Part shown: piece by piece, positions 24,210-33,704 of the stretch
Position numbering within the stretch: position 1 is the first letter of the stretch
Layout: each line of letters starts with the position of its first letter
Source of the DNA: Acinetobacter bereziniae
GTDB lineage: Bacteria > Pseudomonadota > Gammaproteobacteria > Pseudomonadales > Moraxellaceae
Length of the DNA: 46,000 bases
Assembly (NCBI GenBank): GCA_009912575.1
Contig: WNDP01000016.1
Location: 1 to 46,000 of the forward strand
Direction: 5' to 3'
Notes under the pieces: model-generated
Seen by the model: only the letters and a program-made list of their open reading frames with translations
Database searches by the model: none
Told to the model about the DNA's origin: nothing
Position numbers and translations under genes: made by a program

Positions 24210-25213
24210 CAGTCAGTCTCAATTTCATGGATAGTCGTAACTTTAGTTGTATCAATAGTATTCAGAATTTTTTGGGTTTCTGTATCTGTTTGTTTGACTT
24301 TTATTTCATTGGAGTGAATAAGTTTTGTGAATGCTGAAAACATATTTAAAACAGTAGCAAAAATATTATTTTGAACGACATCAATAGTTGTTTGAATTTT
24401 CACATCATCATTGTCAATTTTTAATTTTTTTCCAGATGCGTCAGTACCAAGAAGTATAATATTTTGGTTGCCTTGTATCGTTGCTTTATTAGCCTCTTTA
24501 GCAATAACCTTTTGGTTTAAACCTTCGTTATTCGTAATTTCAAATTTCCCTTGTCCTCCAGCTTCATCTGAGGTTTCTTGCATTTGACGGAACATGTCCT
24601 CTCCATCAATTTCAGAGTTGCGATCATTGAGAATAAATGTAACTTTCTTTAACTTATTGAATAAATATATGTTTTCATTTAAAGTTTTTTGATTCGTAAG
24701 TGGAGTCAGCGTCAACTCGACAATTGGGAATTTTTTTAAAAAGGGATTTCTTTCCTCTTTAGGTAAACTATCTTTATAATTAATTTGCTCATTTCTTAAA
24801 AAATATGACAATGTGCTTCTAAAATTTTCAGGAGTTGGAGCATATTTAGTTTCTGCTGCATAAAGTAATCTATGGTTGTTTAAGATTAAAGCAAAAATTG
24901 CCGAAGGTGCTGAATCAAGGTTTTGCTTATCTTTTACTAGTTTCCCACTTGAATCACGATACTGTTCACGTTCAAGTTTAGTCTGTTTTACAAATCGTCC
25001 TACTATAGCTAGAGTATCTTTTTTACCTAGTATATCTTCACCTAGATTAACCAAGGCTACTTCATCAAAATAGAAATTACTTTTGCCTGCTTTTCGGCTT
25101 TTGTTTTTGAAAAACGAAGGTTCAACAACCTCTTTGTATAAGTCCAATAAATTGTGATCCCCAAATTTACATACTAAATTTGCTATTTCTAAGTTTTTTT
25201 CTAAAGTTGCCAT
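24209..25213 (-). CDS. Hypothetical 334 aa protein, candidate sensor of a two-gene defence operon
   Basis: A soluble protein I do not recognise. The N-terminal two thirds look like one alpha/beta domain (FYFDEVALVNLGEDILGKKD, APSAIFALILNNHRLLYAAE, FPIVELTLTPLTNQKT). The C-terminal third has EITNNEGLNQKVIAKEANKA, then DDVKIQTTIDVVQNNIFATV and a Lys/Thr-rich tail. The start at 25213 is the only one fitting. Its stop overlaps the ATG of a four-helix membrane protein. It is divergent from hsdMSR, so it sits inside a defence neighbourhood. A cytoplasmic sensor paired with a membrane effector is a common plan of abortive-infection systems. No active-site motif could be named. Confidence 0.6.
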   Translation of the reverse strand: MATLEKNLEIANLVCKFGDHNLLDLYKEVVEPSFFKNKSRKAGKSNFYFDEVALVNLGEDILGKKDTLAIVGRFVKQTKLEREQYRDSSGKLVKDKQNLDSAPSAIFALILNNHRLLYAAETKYAPTPENFRSTLSYFLRNEQINYKDSLPKEERNPFLKKFPIVELTLTPLTNQKTLNENIYLFNKLKKVTFILNDRNSEIDGEDMFRQMQETSDEAGGQGKFEITNNEGLNQKVIAKEANKATIQGNQNIILLGTDASGKKLKIDNDDVKIQTTIDVVQNNIFATVLNMFSAFTKLIHSNEIKVKQTDTETQKILNTIDTTKVTTIHEIETD

Positions 25214-25410
25214 ATGGTTGTCAGTGTAATTAAAGTTAAATTTATGAAAATATTATATTAAATTTAACAAAATATAAAACACTTTAAAATTATAAATATT
25301 TCTTATTTGAAGGTTCTTATTGAGAACGTTTCCAAAATCAAGGAGAATACTAGCAACATACGCCTTCGCGGTAATAAGAGGCTTTAACTTTTTAGAACTG
25401 TAGACAACCT
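25214..25410. promoter_or_regulatory. Divergent promoter region of the 334 aa operon and hsdM
   Basis: About 200 AT-rich bases between divergent starts. GGTTCTTATTGAGAACGTTT (25311-25330) contains the imperfect palindrome GTTCTTATTGAGAAC, a plausible operator. The hsdM leader after it is GC-richer (ACGCCTTCGCGGTAATAAGAG). Exact promoters are not assigned. Confidence 0.4.
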
Positions 25411-28167
25411 ATGAACAAGCAACAACTCGCATCCAAAATTTGGGACTCAGCAAACAAAATGCGCTCAAAGATTGAGGCAAATGAATATAAAGACTATATC
25501 TTAGGGTTCATGTTCTACAAGTTTTTATCTGACAAAGAACAAGCCTTTTTAGAAGCGAAAGATTTTAGTCAAGCAGATATTGAAGCACTCACTGAAGAAG
25601 ACCCAGAAACGGTTGAATTTATTAAAGATGGTATAGGCTATTTTATTGCTTATGACAATCTGTTTTCGACATGGCTGAAAAAAGGCAATGACTTCAATGT
25701 TGCCAATGTTCGTGATGCATTGTCTGCCTTTTCTCGTTTAATTAGTCCATCACATAAAAAAGTATTCGATGGTATTTTTAAAACACTAGAAACAGGTTTG
25801 AGTAAACTTGGTGACAACTCAAACAGTCAAACCAAAGCTATCAGTGATTTATTGCAATTGATCAAAGTTATTCCGATGAATAACAAGCAAGACTACGATG
25901 TACTTGGTTTTATTTATGAATATTTGATTGGTTCATTTGCTGCTAATGCAGGTAAAAAAGCAGGTGAGTTCTATACTCCACATGAAGTATCTGTGTTGAT
26001 GTCTGAAATCATTGCACATCACTTAAAAGATCAGCAAGAAATCAAAATTTACGATCCAACCAGTGGTTCTGGGTCGCTATTGATAAATATTGGTAGTTCA
26101 GTTGCCAAGCACGTCAACGATGAAAATAAAATCAAATATTACGCACAAGAGTTAAAGGAAAATACCTATAACTTAACCCGTATGAATTTGGTGATGCGTG
26201 GTATTTTGCCTGCGAACATTGTGGCTCGAAATGCCGATACTTTAGAGGATGATTGGCCGTATTTTGAAGACCATGATCCAATCAGTACCTATACACCGTT
26301 GTATGTCGATGCTGTGGTGTCTAATCCGCCTTATTCTCAAGCATGGGATTCAGCGAATAAAGAATCTGATCCGCGTTATGCTCGTTTTGGTTTAGCACCA
26401 AAAACTAAAGCGGACTACGCGTTCCTGTTACATGATCTATATCACTTAAAACCTGATGGCATTATGGCGATTGTTCTACCACACGGCGTATTGTTCCGTG
26501 GTGGTGAAGAAGAACGTATTCGTAAAAACTTGCTTGAAAATAAACATATAGATGCAATCATTGGATTACCTGCCAATATTTTCTTTGGTACAGGTATTCC
26601 AACTGTAATCATAATTTTAAAACAACGTCGCCAAAGTAGTGATGTGCTCATTGTTGATGCATCAAAAGGCTTTATCAAAGTTGGTAAAAATAACCATCTA
26701 CAAGCATCCAACATTAAGAAAATTGTTGATGCTGTTGTAGAGCGTAAAGATATTGAGCAATTTTCTAAATTGGTCAGCTTGGAAGAAATTCGTGAACAAG
26801 GCTATAACTTAAATATTCCTCGTTATGTTGATTCTTCTGCAACAGCGGAAACTTGGGATATTTATGCCACCATGTTTGGCGGTATTCCGAAAAAAGAAAT
26901 TGATGCACATGCTGAGTACTGGAAGGCATTTCCTCAGTTACGCCAAGACTTATTTACTGATAGCAATACGCCTTATGTCGATTTAGCCACGTCAGAAATC
27001 AGTAATGCTATTTATCAGCATGCCAATGTTCAAACATTTAAATCGCAATTTAATACGGCTTTTGCCAATTTCCATGATTATTTAAAAGCTGAACTCATTG
27101 GCAAGATGCAGTCTTTGCATATTGCGCAGCAGGAAAATGTTTTAAGTCAGGATATTTTCAAGCGTTTGGAAAATATTGCTTTAGTTGACAAATATCAAGC
27201 CTATCAAGCCTTGGATGATCAATGGCAAAGCATTGCAGGGGACTTGGAGATTATTCAATCTGAGGGCTTAAATGCGACCAAGATTGTGAATCCGAATATC
27301 GTCATTAAAAAGAAAGATGGTAAAGAGCAGGAAGTTCAAGACGGTTGGGTGGGTTATGTGTTGCCATTTGATTTGGTACAACAACATTTACTTATTGATG
27401 AACTCACTGCGTTGCAAAATAAAGAACGTGCTTTAACTGAAGCCAGTGCTGAAATTGAAGCGATTATGGATTCGTTGTCTGAAGAAGACAAAGACACCTT
27501 ATTGAACGATGCCAATGATGCCTTTGTAACAGCAGAAATTACCAAAGCATTGAAGCAGGCATTTGAAGAGATAGAAACGCCTGAAATCCGTGTGATCAAT
27601 CAATTGTTAGAATTGCTTGCAAATAAAGCGAAAAAGCCTGAGCAGGAACAGTTTGTACAGTCACATCCTGAAGTACAGTGGGCGAACATTGAAGCCAATA
27701 AAAATGGTACTTATGCAATAGGTAAGGTCAAAGCCTATTTAAAAACGTTACAGGCGAATTTTACTTTTGCTGAAGACTCTTTGGAAGCGAAGTTGTTCCA
27801 AGTAGAAGATTTGCTTGCACAGGAGAAAGAGCTGAAAGCTGAGATTAAAGCTGATGCCAATGCTTTGTATTTGTTGACTAAAACCACGATTGAAGCACTA
27901 GAAGATTCACAGGTTTTAGAGCTGTTGGAAGCGAAGTGGGTGCAACCGATTGTGTCTGCAATTTTGGCGTTGCCGAATGAAGTAATTGAGCATTTGACTG
28001 ATGTGGTACAGGCTTTGGCAGATAAGTATGCAGTGACCTATACCGAAACCACGCAAAAGCTGACTGAAGCAGAAAATAGTCTTGCGAGCCTGATTGATGA
28101 TTTAACAGGTGATGATTTTGACATGCAAGGTTTGGCACAGTTTCAAGCATTGTTAAAAGGGGCATAA
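25411..28167 (+). CDS. hsdM: Type I restriction-modification methyltransferase subunit
   Basis: A 918 aa N6-adenine methyltransferase. An N-terminal HsdM bundle (NKQQLASKIWDSANKMRSKI) precedes GEFYTPHEVSVLMSEII, motif I DPTSGSGSLL (residues 215-223) for AdoMet binding, and motif IV NPPYSQAW (305-308) for catalysis. Most HsdM proteins end near 500-550 aa. This one has a long extra C-terminal half (about 540-918) rich in Glu, Ala and Leu, likely coiled-coil, which may replace or assist subunit contacts. hsdS begins one base after its stop. With HsdS it methylates a bipartite site that cannot be predicted here. Confidence 0.93.
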   Translation: MNKQQLASKIWDSANKMRSKIEANEYKDYILGFMFYKFLSDKEQAFLEAKDFSQADIEALTEEDPETVEFIKDGIGYFIAYDNLFSTWLKKGNDFNVANVRDALSAFSRLISPSHKKVFDGIFKTLETGLSKLGDNSNSQTKAISDLLQLIKVIPMNNKQDYDVLGFIYEYLIGSFAANAGKKAGEFYTPHEVSVLMSEIIAHHLKDQQEIKIYDPTSGSGSLLINIGSSVAKHVNDENKIKYYAQELKENTYNLTRMNLVMRGILPANIVARNADTLEDDWPYFEDHDPISTYTPLYVDAVVSNPPYSQAWDSANKESDPRYARFGLAPKTKADYAFLLHDLYHLKPDGIMAIVLPHGVLFRGGEEERIRKNLLENKHIDAIIGLPANIFFGTGIPTVIIILKQRRQSSDVLIVDASKGFIKVGKNNHLQASNIKKIVDAVVERKDIEQFSKLVSLEEIREQGYNLNIPRYVDSSATAETWDIYATMFGGIPKKEIDAHAEYWKAFPQLRQDLFTDSNTPYVDLATSEISNAIYQHANVQTFKSQFNTAFANFHDYLKAELIGKMQSLHIAQQENVLSQDIFKRLENIALVDKYQAYQALDDQWQSIAGDLEIIQSEGLNATKIVNPNIVIKKKDGKEQEVQDGWVGYVLPFDLVQQHLLIDELTALQNKERALTEASAEIEAIMDSLSEEDKDTLLNDANDAFVTAEITKALKQAFEEIETPEIRVINQLLELLANKAKKPEQEQFVQSHPEVQWANIEANKNGTYAIGKVKAYLKTLQANFTFAEDSLEAKLFQVEDLLAQEKELKAEIKADANALYLLTKTTIEALEDSQVLELLEAKWVQPIVSAILALPNEVIEHLTDVVQALADKYAVTYTETTQKLTEAENSLASLIDDLTGDDFDMQGLAQFQALLKGA

Positions 28168-28168
28168 T

Positions 28169-29413
28169 GTGGAAAATCAAAAATGCCCTGAGATTAGGTT
28201 TAAAGGATTTAATCAGACTTGGATTGAGAAAAAATTAAAAAGTGTTTCTTTTAAAGTTATTGAAAAAAATCTCAATAGTTTATACACAGAAACTTTCACC
28301 AATTCTGCGCAATTTGGAGTGGTTTCTCAACGAGATTTTTTTGATAAAGATATTTCTAATTCTAGTAGCATTAAAGGCTATTATGTAGTTAAAGAAAATG
28401 ATTTTATTTATAATCCGCGGATATCAAATTTTGCCCCTGTAGGTCCAATTAAAAGAAATAAGTTAGGACGTATAGGGGTCGTTTCTCCACTTTATTTTGT
28501 TTTTAGGGTGCATGGTCTTGATTATCAGTTTTTAGAAACCTATTTTGAATCATCTAAATGGCATCATTTTATGTTTTTGAACGGGGACACTGGTGCTAGA
28601 TCTGATCGACTCGCAATAAAAAATTCAATATTAATTGAAATGCCTATTTATTGCCCTGATGAGAAAACTCAAAAGGATATCGGTAAGTTTTTCCAGCACC
28701 TTGATCAATCTATTGCTTTGCATGAAAAGAAATTGAATCAAACGCAAAACCTTAAAAAAGCCATGCTGGAAAAAATGTTTCCAACAGCAGAAAGTAATAA
28801 GCAGCCTGAGATTCGTTTAAAAGGTTTTAGTGGAGAGTGGGAGGAATTTCAATTAGAAAATTTAGGTGAATTTAAAAATGGCATGAATATGGATAAGGAC
28901 TCTATGGGTTTTGGAAATCCTTTTGTAAATATTCAACATATTTTTGAATCTACTGAAGTTACTAAGCACAATTTAGAGCTCGTCAATGCTACTAATAAGC
29001 AAAAAAAAGACTACAACTTATTGAAAGGTGATGTTTTATTTGTAAGGTCTTCTGTTAAGTTGGAAGGTGTTGGAGATACGGCTGTACTGGTGGATGATAT
29101 TGAGGGAGCGACTTATTCTGGTTTTCTTATTAGATTTAGATCGAATATTAATCTTAGTTTAGATTATAAAAAAGTAATGTTCTCTATTCCATTAGTAAGA
29201 AAGCAAATATTGGCTAATGCTACCACAAGCGCTAATACAAACATTAATCAGGAGAGCTTGAAGAAGATTTTGATTTTGCTTCCGAAATACGAGGAACAGA
29301 CTCAAATAGGTCTATTTTTCAAACAACTTGACGAAACCCTTGTATTACAACAGCAACATCTTCAAACCCTAAAAAATCTAAAACAGGCATTTTTAGAAAA
29401 AATGTTTGTTTGA
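28169..29413 (+). CDS. hsdS: Type I restriction-modification specificity subunit
   Basis: A 414 aa HsdS with two target-recognition halves, each ending in a conserved helix. Repeat one starts PEIRFKGFNQTW and ends LHEKKLNQTQNLKKAMLEKMF. Repeat two starts PEIRLKGFSGEW and ends LQQQHLQTLKNLKQAFLEKMF. The paired PEIRxKGF...NLKxAxLEKMF units are the usual internal symmetry and likely points of domain swapping. The start is GTG at 28169; the ATG just upstream is out of frame. It fixes the DNA sequence recognised by both the methylase and the nuclease complex. Confidence 0.93.
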   Translation: MENQKCPEIRFKGFNQTWIEKKLKSVSFKVIEKNLNSLYTETFTNSAQFGVVSQRDFFDKDISNSSSIKGYYVVKENDFIYNPRISNFAPVGPIKRNKLGRIGVVSPLYFVFRVHGLDYQFLETYFESSKWHHFMFLNGDTGARSDRLAIKNSILIEMPIYCPDEKTQKDIGKFFQHLDQSIALHEKKLNQTQNLKKAMLEKMFPTAESNKQPEIRLKGFSGEWEEFQLENLGEFKNGMNMDKDSMGFGNPFVNIQHIFESTEVTKHNLELVNATNKQKKDYNLLKGDVLFVRSSVKLEGVGDTAVLVDDIEGATYSGFLIRFRSNINLSLDYKKVMFSIPLVRKQILANATTSANTNINQESLKKILILLPKYEEQTQIGLFFKQLDETLVLQQQHLQTLKNLKQAFLEKMFV

Positions 29414-29470
29414 ATCCCTCCCTTGCGCCGCTTTAATCGCGGCTCATCCTTTCAAAGGGAGACTTTTTAT
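29414..29470 (+). repeat. Nested hairpin between hsdS and hsdR
   Basis: GCCGC-TTTAATC-GCGGC lies inside a longer stem CTCCCTT/AAGGGAG, followed by ACTTTTTAT. The U-rich end makes it terminator-like, so hsdR may be expressed at a lower level than hsdM and hsdS. It also looks like a mobile intergenic palindrome, being far more GC-rich than its surroundings. Confidence 0.5.
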
Positions 29471-29498
29471 AAATTGACTTGATAAAAGCAAATAGACC

Positions 29499-32400
29499 AT
29501 GACATTTAAAAGCGAAAAAGAATTTGAACAGGCATTTATCGACATCCTTTTAAAAAAAGGGTGGAAAGGTGTAATTAAAAATCCTACGGAACAGGATTTA
29601 ATCAACAACTGGGCAAATATTCTTTTTGAAAATAATAGCGGTATAGATCGGCTGAATAGTCAGCCACTTACTGACTCCGAAATGGCGCAAATACTCGAAC
29701 AAATTAAAACTTTGCGTACACCGTTGGCACTCAATGGCTTTATTAATGGCAAAACTGTTTCTATCAAACGAGACAACCCAAATGATCCAGCACACTTAGG
29801 TAAAGAAATAAGCCTTAGTATTTATGACCGCCAGCAAATCGCAGCTGGGGAAAGCCGTTACCAAATCGTACAACAACCCAAATTCCCAACGTCTTCAACG
29901 ATTTTAAATGATCGACAAGGCGACATTATGTTGCTGATCAATGGTATGCCATTGTTTCATATTGAATTGAAACGCTCAGGCGTCCCTGTCAGTCAGGCAG
30001 CACATCAAATCGAAAACTATGCCCGTTCAGGTATTTTTTCAGGGCTATTTTCATTGGTACAAATCTTTGTAGCGATGAATCCAGAAGAAACTAAATACTT
30101 TGCCAATCCCGGTCCAGATGGATCATTTAACTCAGATTACTATTTTAACTGGGCAGATTTTAACAACGAACCAATCAATTATTGGAAATACATTGCTGCG
30201 CATTTGCTGTCTATTCCGATGGCACATCAGCTCATTGGATTTTACACCGTAGCAGATAAAACCGATGGCGTTTTAAAGGTCATGCGCAGTTACCAGTATT
30301 TTGCAGTTCGTGCTATTTCTGACCGTGTAGCGCGTATCGAGTGGGACGGGCGAGATCGTTTAGGTGGTTATATTTGGCATACCACTGGTTCAGGTAAAAC
30401 CATGACCAGCTTTAAATCGGCTTATCTGATTGCAACCTCTAAAGATGCTGATAAAGTGATTTTCTTGATGGATCGTATTGAACTCGGCACGCAGTCATTA
30501 GAGCAATACAATAACTTTGCAGACACGGACGACTTTGTACAATCTACTGAAAATACTTATGCGTTGATTAGCAAACTCAAAAGTACCAATCCGAACGAAG
30601 TCCTGATTGTTAGCTCAATTCAAAAAATGAGTAATATCAAGCAAGAAGAGGGTGGTCTCAAAGCCCATGATATTGAGCAGATGCAGAAAAAGCGCATCGT
30701 CATTATTGTAGATGAAGCACACCGTTCAACCTTTGGCGATATGCTCATTACCATTAAAGAAACCTTTCCTCAGGCAGTCTTCTTTGGTTTTACAGGGACG
30801 CCGATTCAAGACGAAAATGAAAAGAATTTGAATACCACCGCAACAGTATTCGGTCATGAGTTGCACCGTTACAGTATTGCAGATGGTATTCGAGATAAAA
30901 ACGTACTCGGTTTTGATCCTTACCTGATTTCAACTTATAAAGATTCAAAATTACGAGAAGCTGTGGCTTTGGATGAAGCAAAAGCCAATACTGTTCGAGA
31001 GGCTATGGCTGATCCTAAAAAGAAAGAAATTTATTTACGCTTTATGGATAAAAGTCAGGTTGCTATGGCAGGTCATTGGGATAAAGCCAACAACTATACC
31101 AGAGGAATTGAAGATTACTTGCCAACAGAGCAGTATCGTCGTCCTGAGCATCAAAATAAAGTGGTTGAAGATATTTTAGAGAACTGGATTCAATATAGCC
31201 AAAATAATAAATTTCATGGCATGTTTGCCACCAGTAGTATTGCCGAAGCAATTGAATATTATCGTTTATTTAAAAAATTAAAACCTGAGCTAAAAATTAC
31301 GGCATTGTTTGATCCAAATATTGATAATAATGAAAATGCTAAATTCAAAGAAGATGGCTTGGTTGAGATCATAAGCGACTATAATAATCGTTATGGCATG
31401 GAGTTTAGTTTAGCCACCCACGCCAAAATGAAGCGTGATATTGCTGACCGTTTAGCCCATAAAGAATTATATAAGCGTGTAGAACATACCCCTGAAAAAC
31501 AGCTTGAGCTATTGATTGTTGTTGATCAAATGCTGACAGGTTTTGACTCTAAATGGGTCAATACTTTGTATTTGGATAAGATGCTTGAGTATGCAAACTT
31601 GATTCAAGCATTCTCACGTACCAACCGCTTATTTGGTAAAGATAAACCATTCGGTATCATTCGATATTACCGACGTCCGCATACGATGAAACGTAATATT
31701 GATGCAGCAGTTAAGTTGTATTCAGGCGATAAGCCTTTGGCTTTATTTGTAGATAAACTGCAAGATAACCTAAATAAATTAAACGCGATTTTTACTGATA
31801 TAGAACAACTGTTTAAAAGTGCGGGTATCGAAAACTTTGAAAAGTTACCTGAAGACAAAGATGATTGTGGTCAGTTTGCAAAACTATTTAAGCAGTTCAA
31901 TGAGCATCTTGAGGCTGCAAAAATTCAAGGTTTTAATTGGAAGCAACTTACCTATTGCTTTGATGATAAACAATCAAATGAGCCACCATTTGAGGTTAGT
32001 ATAGACCAACAGACTTATTTAATTTTAGCTTTACGATACAAAGAGTTATTTTCTGAAGTTGGAAGCGGTGGTGGTGGCGGTAGTGTTCCATTTGAAGTTG
32101 AGGGATATTTAACTGAAATTGATACTGATAAGATTGATTCAGATTACATGAACAGTCGATTTACCAAATATTTGAAAGCATTGTATGATGGTGAAAAAGC
32201 TATATCACTTGAAGTCGCATTAAATGAGTTACATAAGAGTTTTGCGGCTTTGACGCATAATGAACAAAGAATTGCCAATATCTTTTTGCATGACTTACAA
32301 CGTGGTGATGTGAAATTACAAGAAGATAAATCGTTTAGAGATTATATTACGGAGTATCAATTTAAAGCCAAAGAGGATGAAATACATGCTATTGCGACTT

Positions 32401-32630
32401 CTTTTGGTTTAGACGAGTCAAAACTAAGACAGTTGATCAGCGCGCATGTCAATGAAAATAATATAAATGAATTTGCACGTTTTGATACATTATTGAATAC
32501 TGTGGACAAGACAAAGGCAAAGCAACATTTTGAGCAGGAAGAAGGAAAGGCGATACCACCTTTCAAAGTCAATGTGAAAGTTGCAGCCTTTTTAAAAGAG
32601 TTTGTTTTGAAAAATTCAAATGTCGACTAG
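29499..32630 (+). CDS. hsdR: Type I restriction endonuclease subunit
   Basis: A 1043 aa HsdR. The N-terminal nuclease domain has Asp142 (DRQGDIMLLING) and HIELKRSG (Glu156-x-Lys158), the PD-(D/E)xK core. The motor follows, with Walker A HTTGSGKT (295-300), DEAH box (404-407) and GFTGTPI (motif III), then the second RecA domain with MLTGFDSKWVNTLYLDK and QAFSRTNRL. A glycine-rich linker (GSGGGGGS) separates a C-terminal helical region that contacts the methylase. Everything needed for translocation and cleavage is present, so the system appears complete. Confidence 0.95.
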   Translation: MTFKSEKEFEQAFIDILLKKGWKGVIKNPTEQDLINNWANILFENNSGIDRLNSQPLTDSEMAQILEQIKTLRTPLALNGFINGKTVSIKRDNPNDPAHLGKEISLSIYDRQQIAAGESRYQIVQQPKFPTSSTILNDRQGDIMLLINGMPLFHIELKRSGVPVSQAAHQIENYARSGIFSGLFSLVQIFVAMNPEETKYFANPGPDGSFNSDYYFNWADFNNEPINYWKYIAAHLLSIPMAHQLIGFYTVADKTDGVLKVMRSYQYFAVRAISDRVARIEWDGRDRLGGYIWHTTGSGKTMTSFKSAYLIATSKDADKVIFLMDRIELGTQSLEQYNNFADTDDFVQSTENTYALISKLKSTNPNEVLIVSSIQKMSNIKQEEGGLKAHDIEQMQKKRIVIIVDEAHRSTFGDMLITIKETFPQAVFFGFTGTPIQDENEKNLNTTATVFGHELHRYSIADGIRDKNVLGFDPYLISTYKDSKLREAVALDEAKANTVREAMADPKKKEIYLRFMDKSQVAMAGHWDKANNYTRGIEDYLPTEQYRRPEHQNKVVEDILENWIQYSQNNKFHGMFATSSIAEAIEYYRLFKKLKPELKITALFDPNIDNNENAKFKEDGLVEIISDYNNRYGMEFSLATHAKMKRDIADRLAHKELYKRVEHTPEKQLELLIVVDQMLTGFDSKWVNTLYLDKMLEYANLIQAFSRTNRLFGKDKPFGIIRYYRRPHTMKRNIDAAVKLYSGDKPLALFVDKLQDNLNKLNAIFTDIEQLFKSAGIENFEKLPEDKDDCGQFAKLFKQFNEHLEAAKIQGFNWKQLTYCFDDKQSNEPPFEVSIDQQTYLILALRYKELFSEVGSGGGGGSVPFEVEGYLTEIDTDKIDSDYMNSRFTKYLKALYDGEKAISLEVALNELHKSFAALTHNEQRIANIFLHDLQRGDVKLQEDKSFRDYITEYQFKAKEDEIHAIATSFGLDESKLRQLISAHVNENNINEFARFDTLLNTVDKTKAKQHFEQEEGKAIPPFKVNVKVAAFLKEFVLKNSNVD

Positions 32631-32816
32631 GATGGATGGTCATTAATATGAAATACCAACTACCTTATACCATCACATACAAAAATATTCATTTGATTAC
32701 ATAGATCCGTGAAAATATAGGACGTTTGACTGTTTTGAAGTTAATTTATATTATATTTAATATTGTAGTGCGATAAGATTTTGAAAATTAATGGAATAAT
32801 TTGAATTTTAGTTAAG

Positions 32817-33691
32817 CTACTTAACCACATTTGAATTAATTAATGTGTCGAAGCCAGATAAAATATCTGGCTGATATTTTACTAAATGATTTTTAATATT
32901 TTCATTGGATACGATTTTGTTAATATAGCCAATAGCAATAACAAGGTTAAGCGTATCTTGCGCGTAGCTTTGTTCGATTGCTTTATATTGTAAGTGTAAA
33001 CTAGAGATGTCATTTTCAATTTTTTTGATGGCATCAACTGAAGGGCTATTTTTTTTATTTTTGGAGGCGAAACTAACATATTGATATCAGTTGCTGCAAG
33101 TAATGCCTTTGCATATGTCATCGTTATGTTATTCACAGATAACATAAGTTCTGTACATTCAATTTGTCTTAATGGCTTCATTTTTCTTAAAAAAGGAAAA
33201 ACCTGATGTGAAATTTCTCTGTTTTTTAATAGCTCAACAACTTCTGGACAAATGCCATTGAGTAAGTTCATTTTTGATTTAATATATTTGATATCCATAT
33301 GGAGAGCTTTTGCTAGCCGCTCTTCACTTACACCTCGTTCAATAGCTCGTTGAATCATAAAATGTTCTTGAATTGTTGCAAGGCGATTAATTTGCTTATT
33401 GTGCGTATAATTTTCATCGTCTGTTGAAAGTAAACATGGAATTTCGGCATGGTCTAATTCTTTTAAAATTTCAAGCCGCAGATGTCCATCAAGTAGCGAA
33501 AATAAATTTTTATCACCTTTTATTTCTGAAATAGATAATGGTTCAATAACTCCTATCTCAAGAATGGACGCTTTGATTTGCTTGTATTTTCTGGTATATG
33601 GAATATGTGGTCCTAATTTTCTAGTGACTAATATTTGTTCTGGGCGGAGATATAAAGGCTGAAAATAGAATGATATTTTGGTTTGTTTCAT
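32817..33691 (-). CDS. ParB/RepB-like protein, broken by a -1 shift at an A8 run
   Basis: The start at 33691 (MKQTKISFYFQPLYL) follows AGGGTGGTGA; an upstream GTG at 33703 is less likely. The N-terminal ParB/Srx-type domain has FSLLDGHLRLEILKEL, followed by the helical RepB core (AIERGVSEERLAKALHMDIK). In the given frame the protein derails after PPKIKK into a Lys/Leu tail ending at 32882. One extra A in the run at 33049-33056 restores NSPSVDAIKKIENDISSLHL, AIEQSYAQDTLNLVIAIGYI and DILSGFDTLIN, the expected RepB C-terminal domain. The site ATA AAA AAA contains the slippery A AAA AAA in the right frame. It is the last gene of the recombinase trio. Confidence 0.65.
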
Positions 33692-33704
33692 TTTTATCAC
33701 CACC

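Noticed and set aside
24876-25073. Plus-strand frame of 65 aa within the 334 aa gene
   Set aside because: Antisense to a long, overlapping operon gene, Ser-rich and without a start signal.
27354-28180. Minus-strand frames opposite the hsdM C-terminal half
   Set aside because: The plus-strand frame is continuous with the methylase and hsdS follows directly; the antisense frames are composition shadows.
32852-32872. Hairpin AGCCAGATA/TATCTGGCT, seemingly a terminator after the second ParB-like gene
   Set aside because: Once the A8 frameshift is corrected the gene continues through it (encoding YQPDILSGF) and ends at 32817, so the stem is inside coding sequence.
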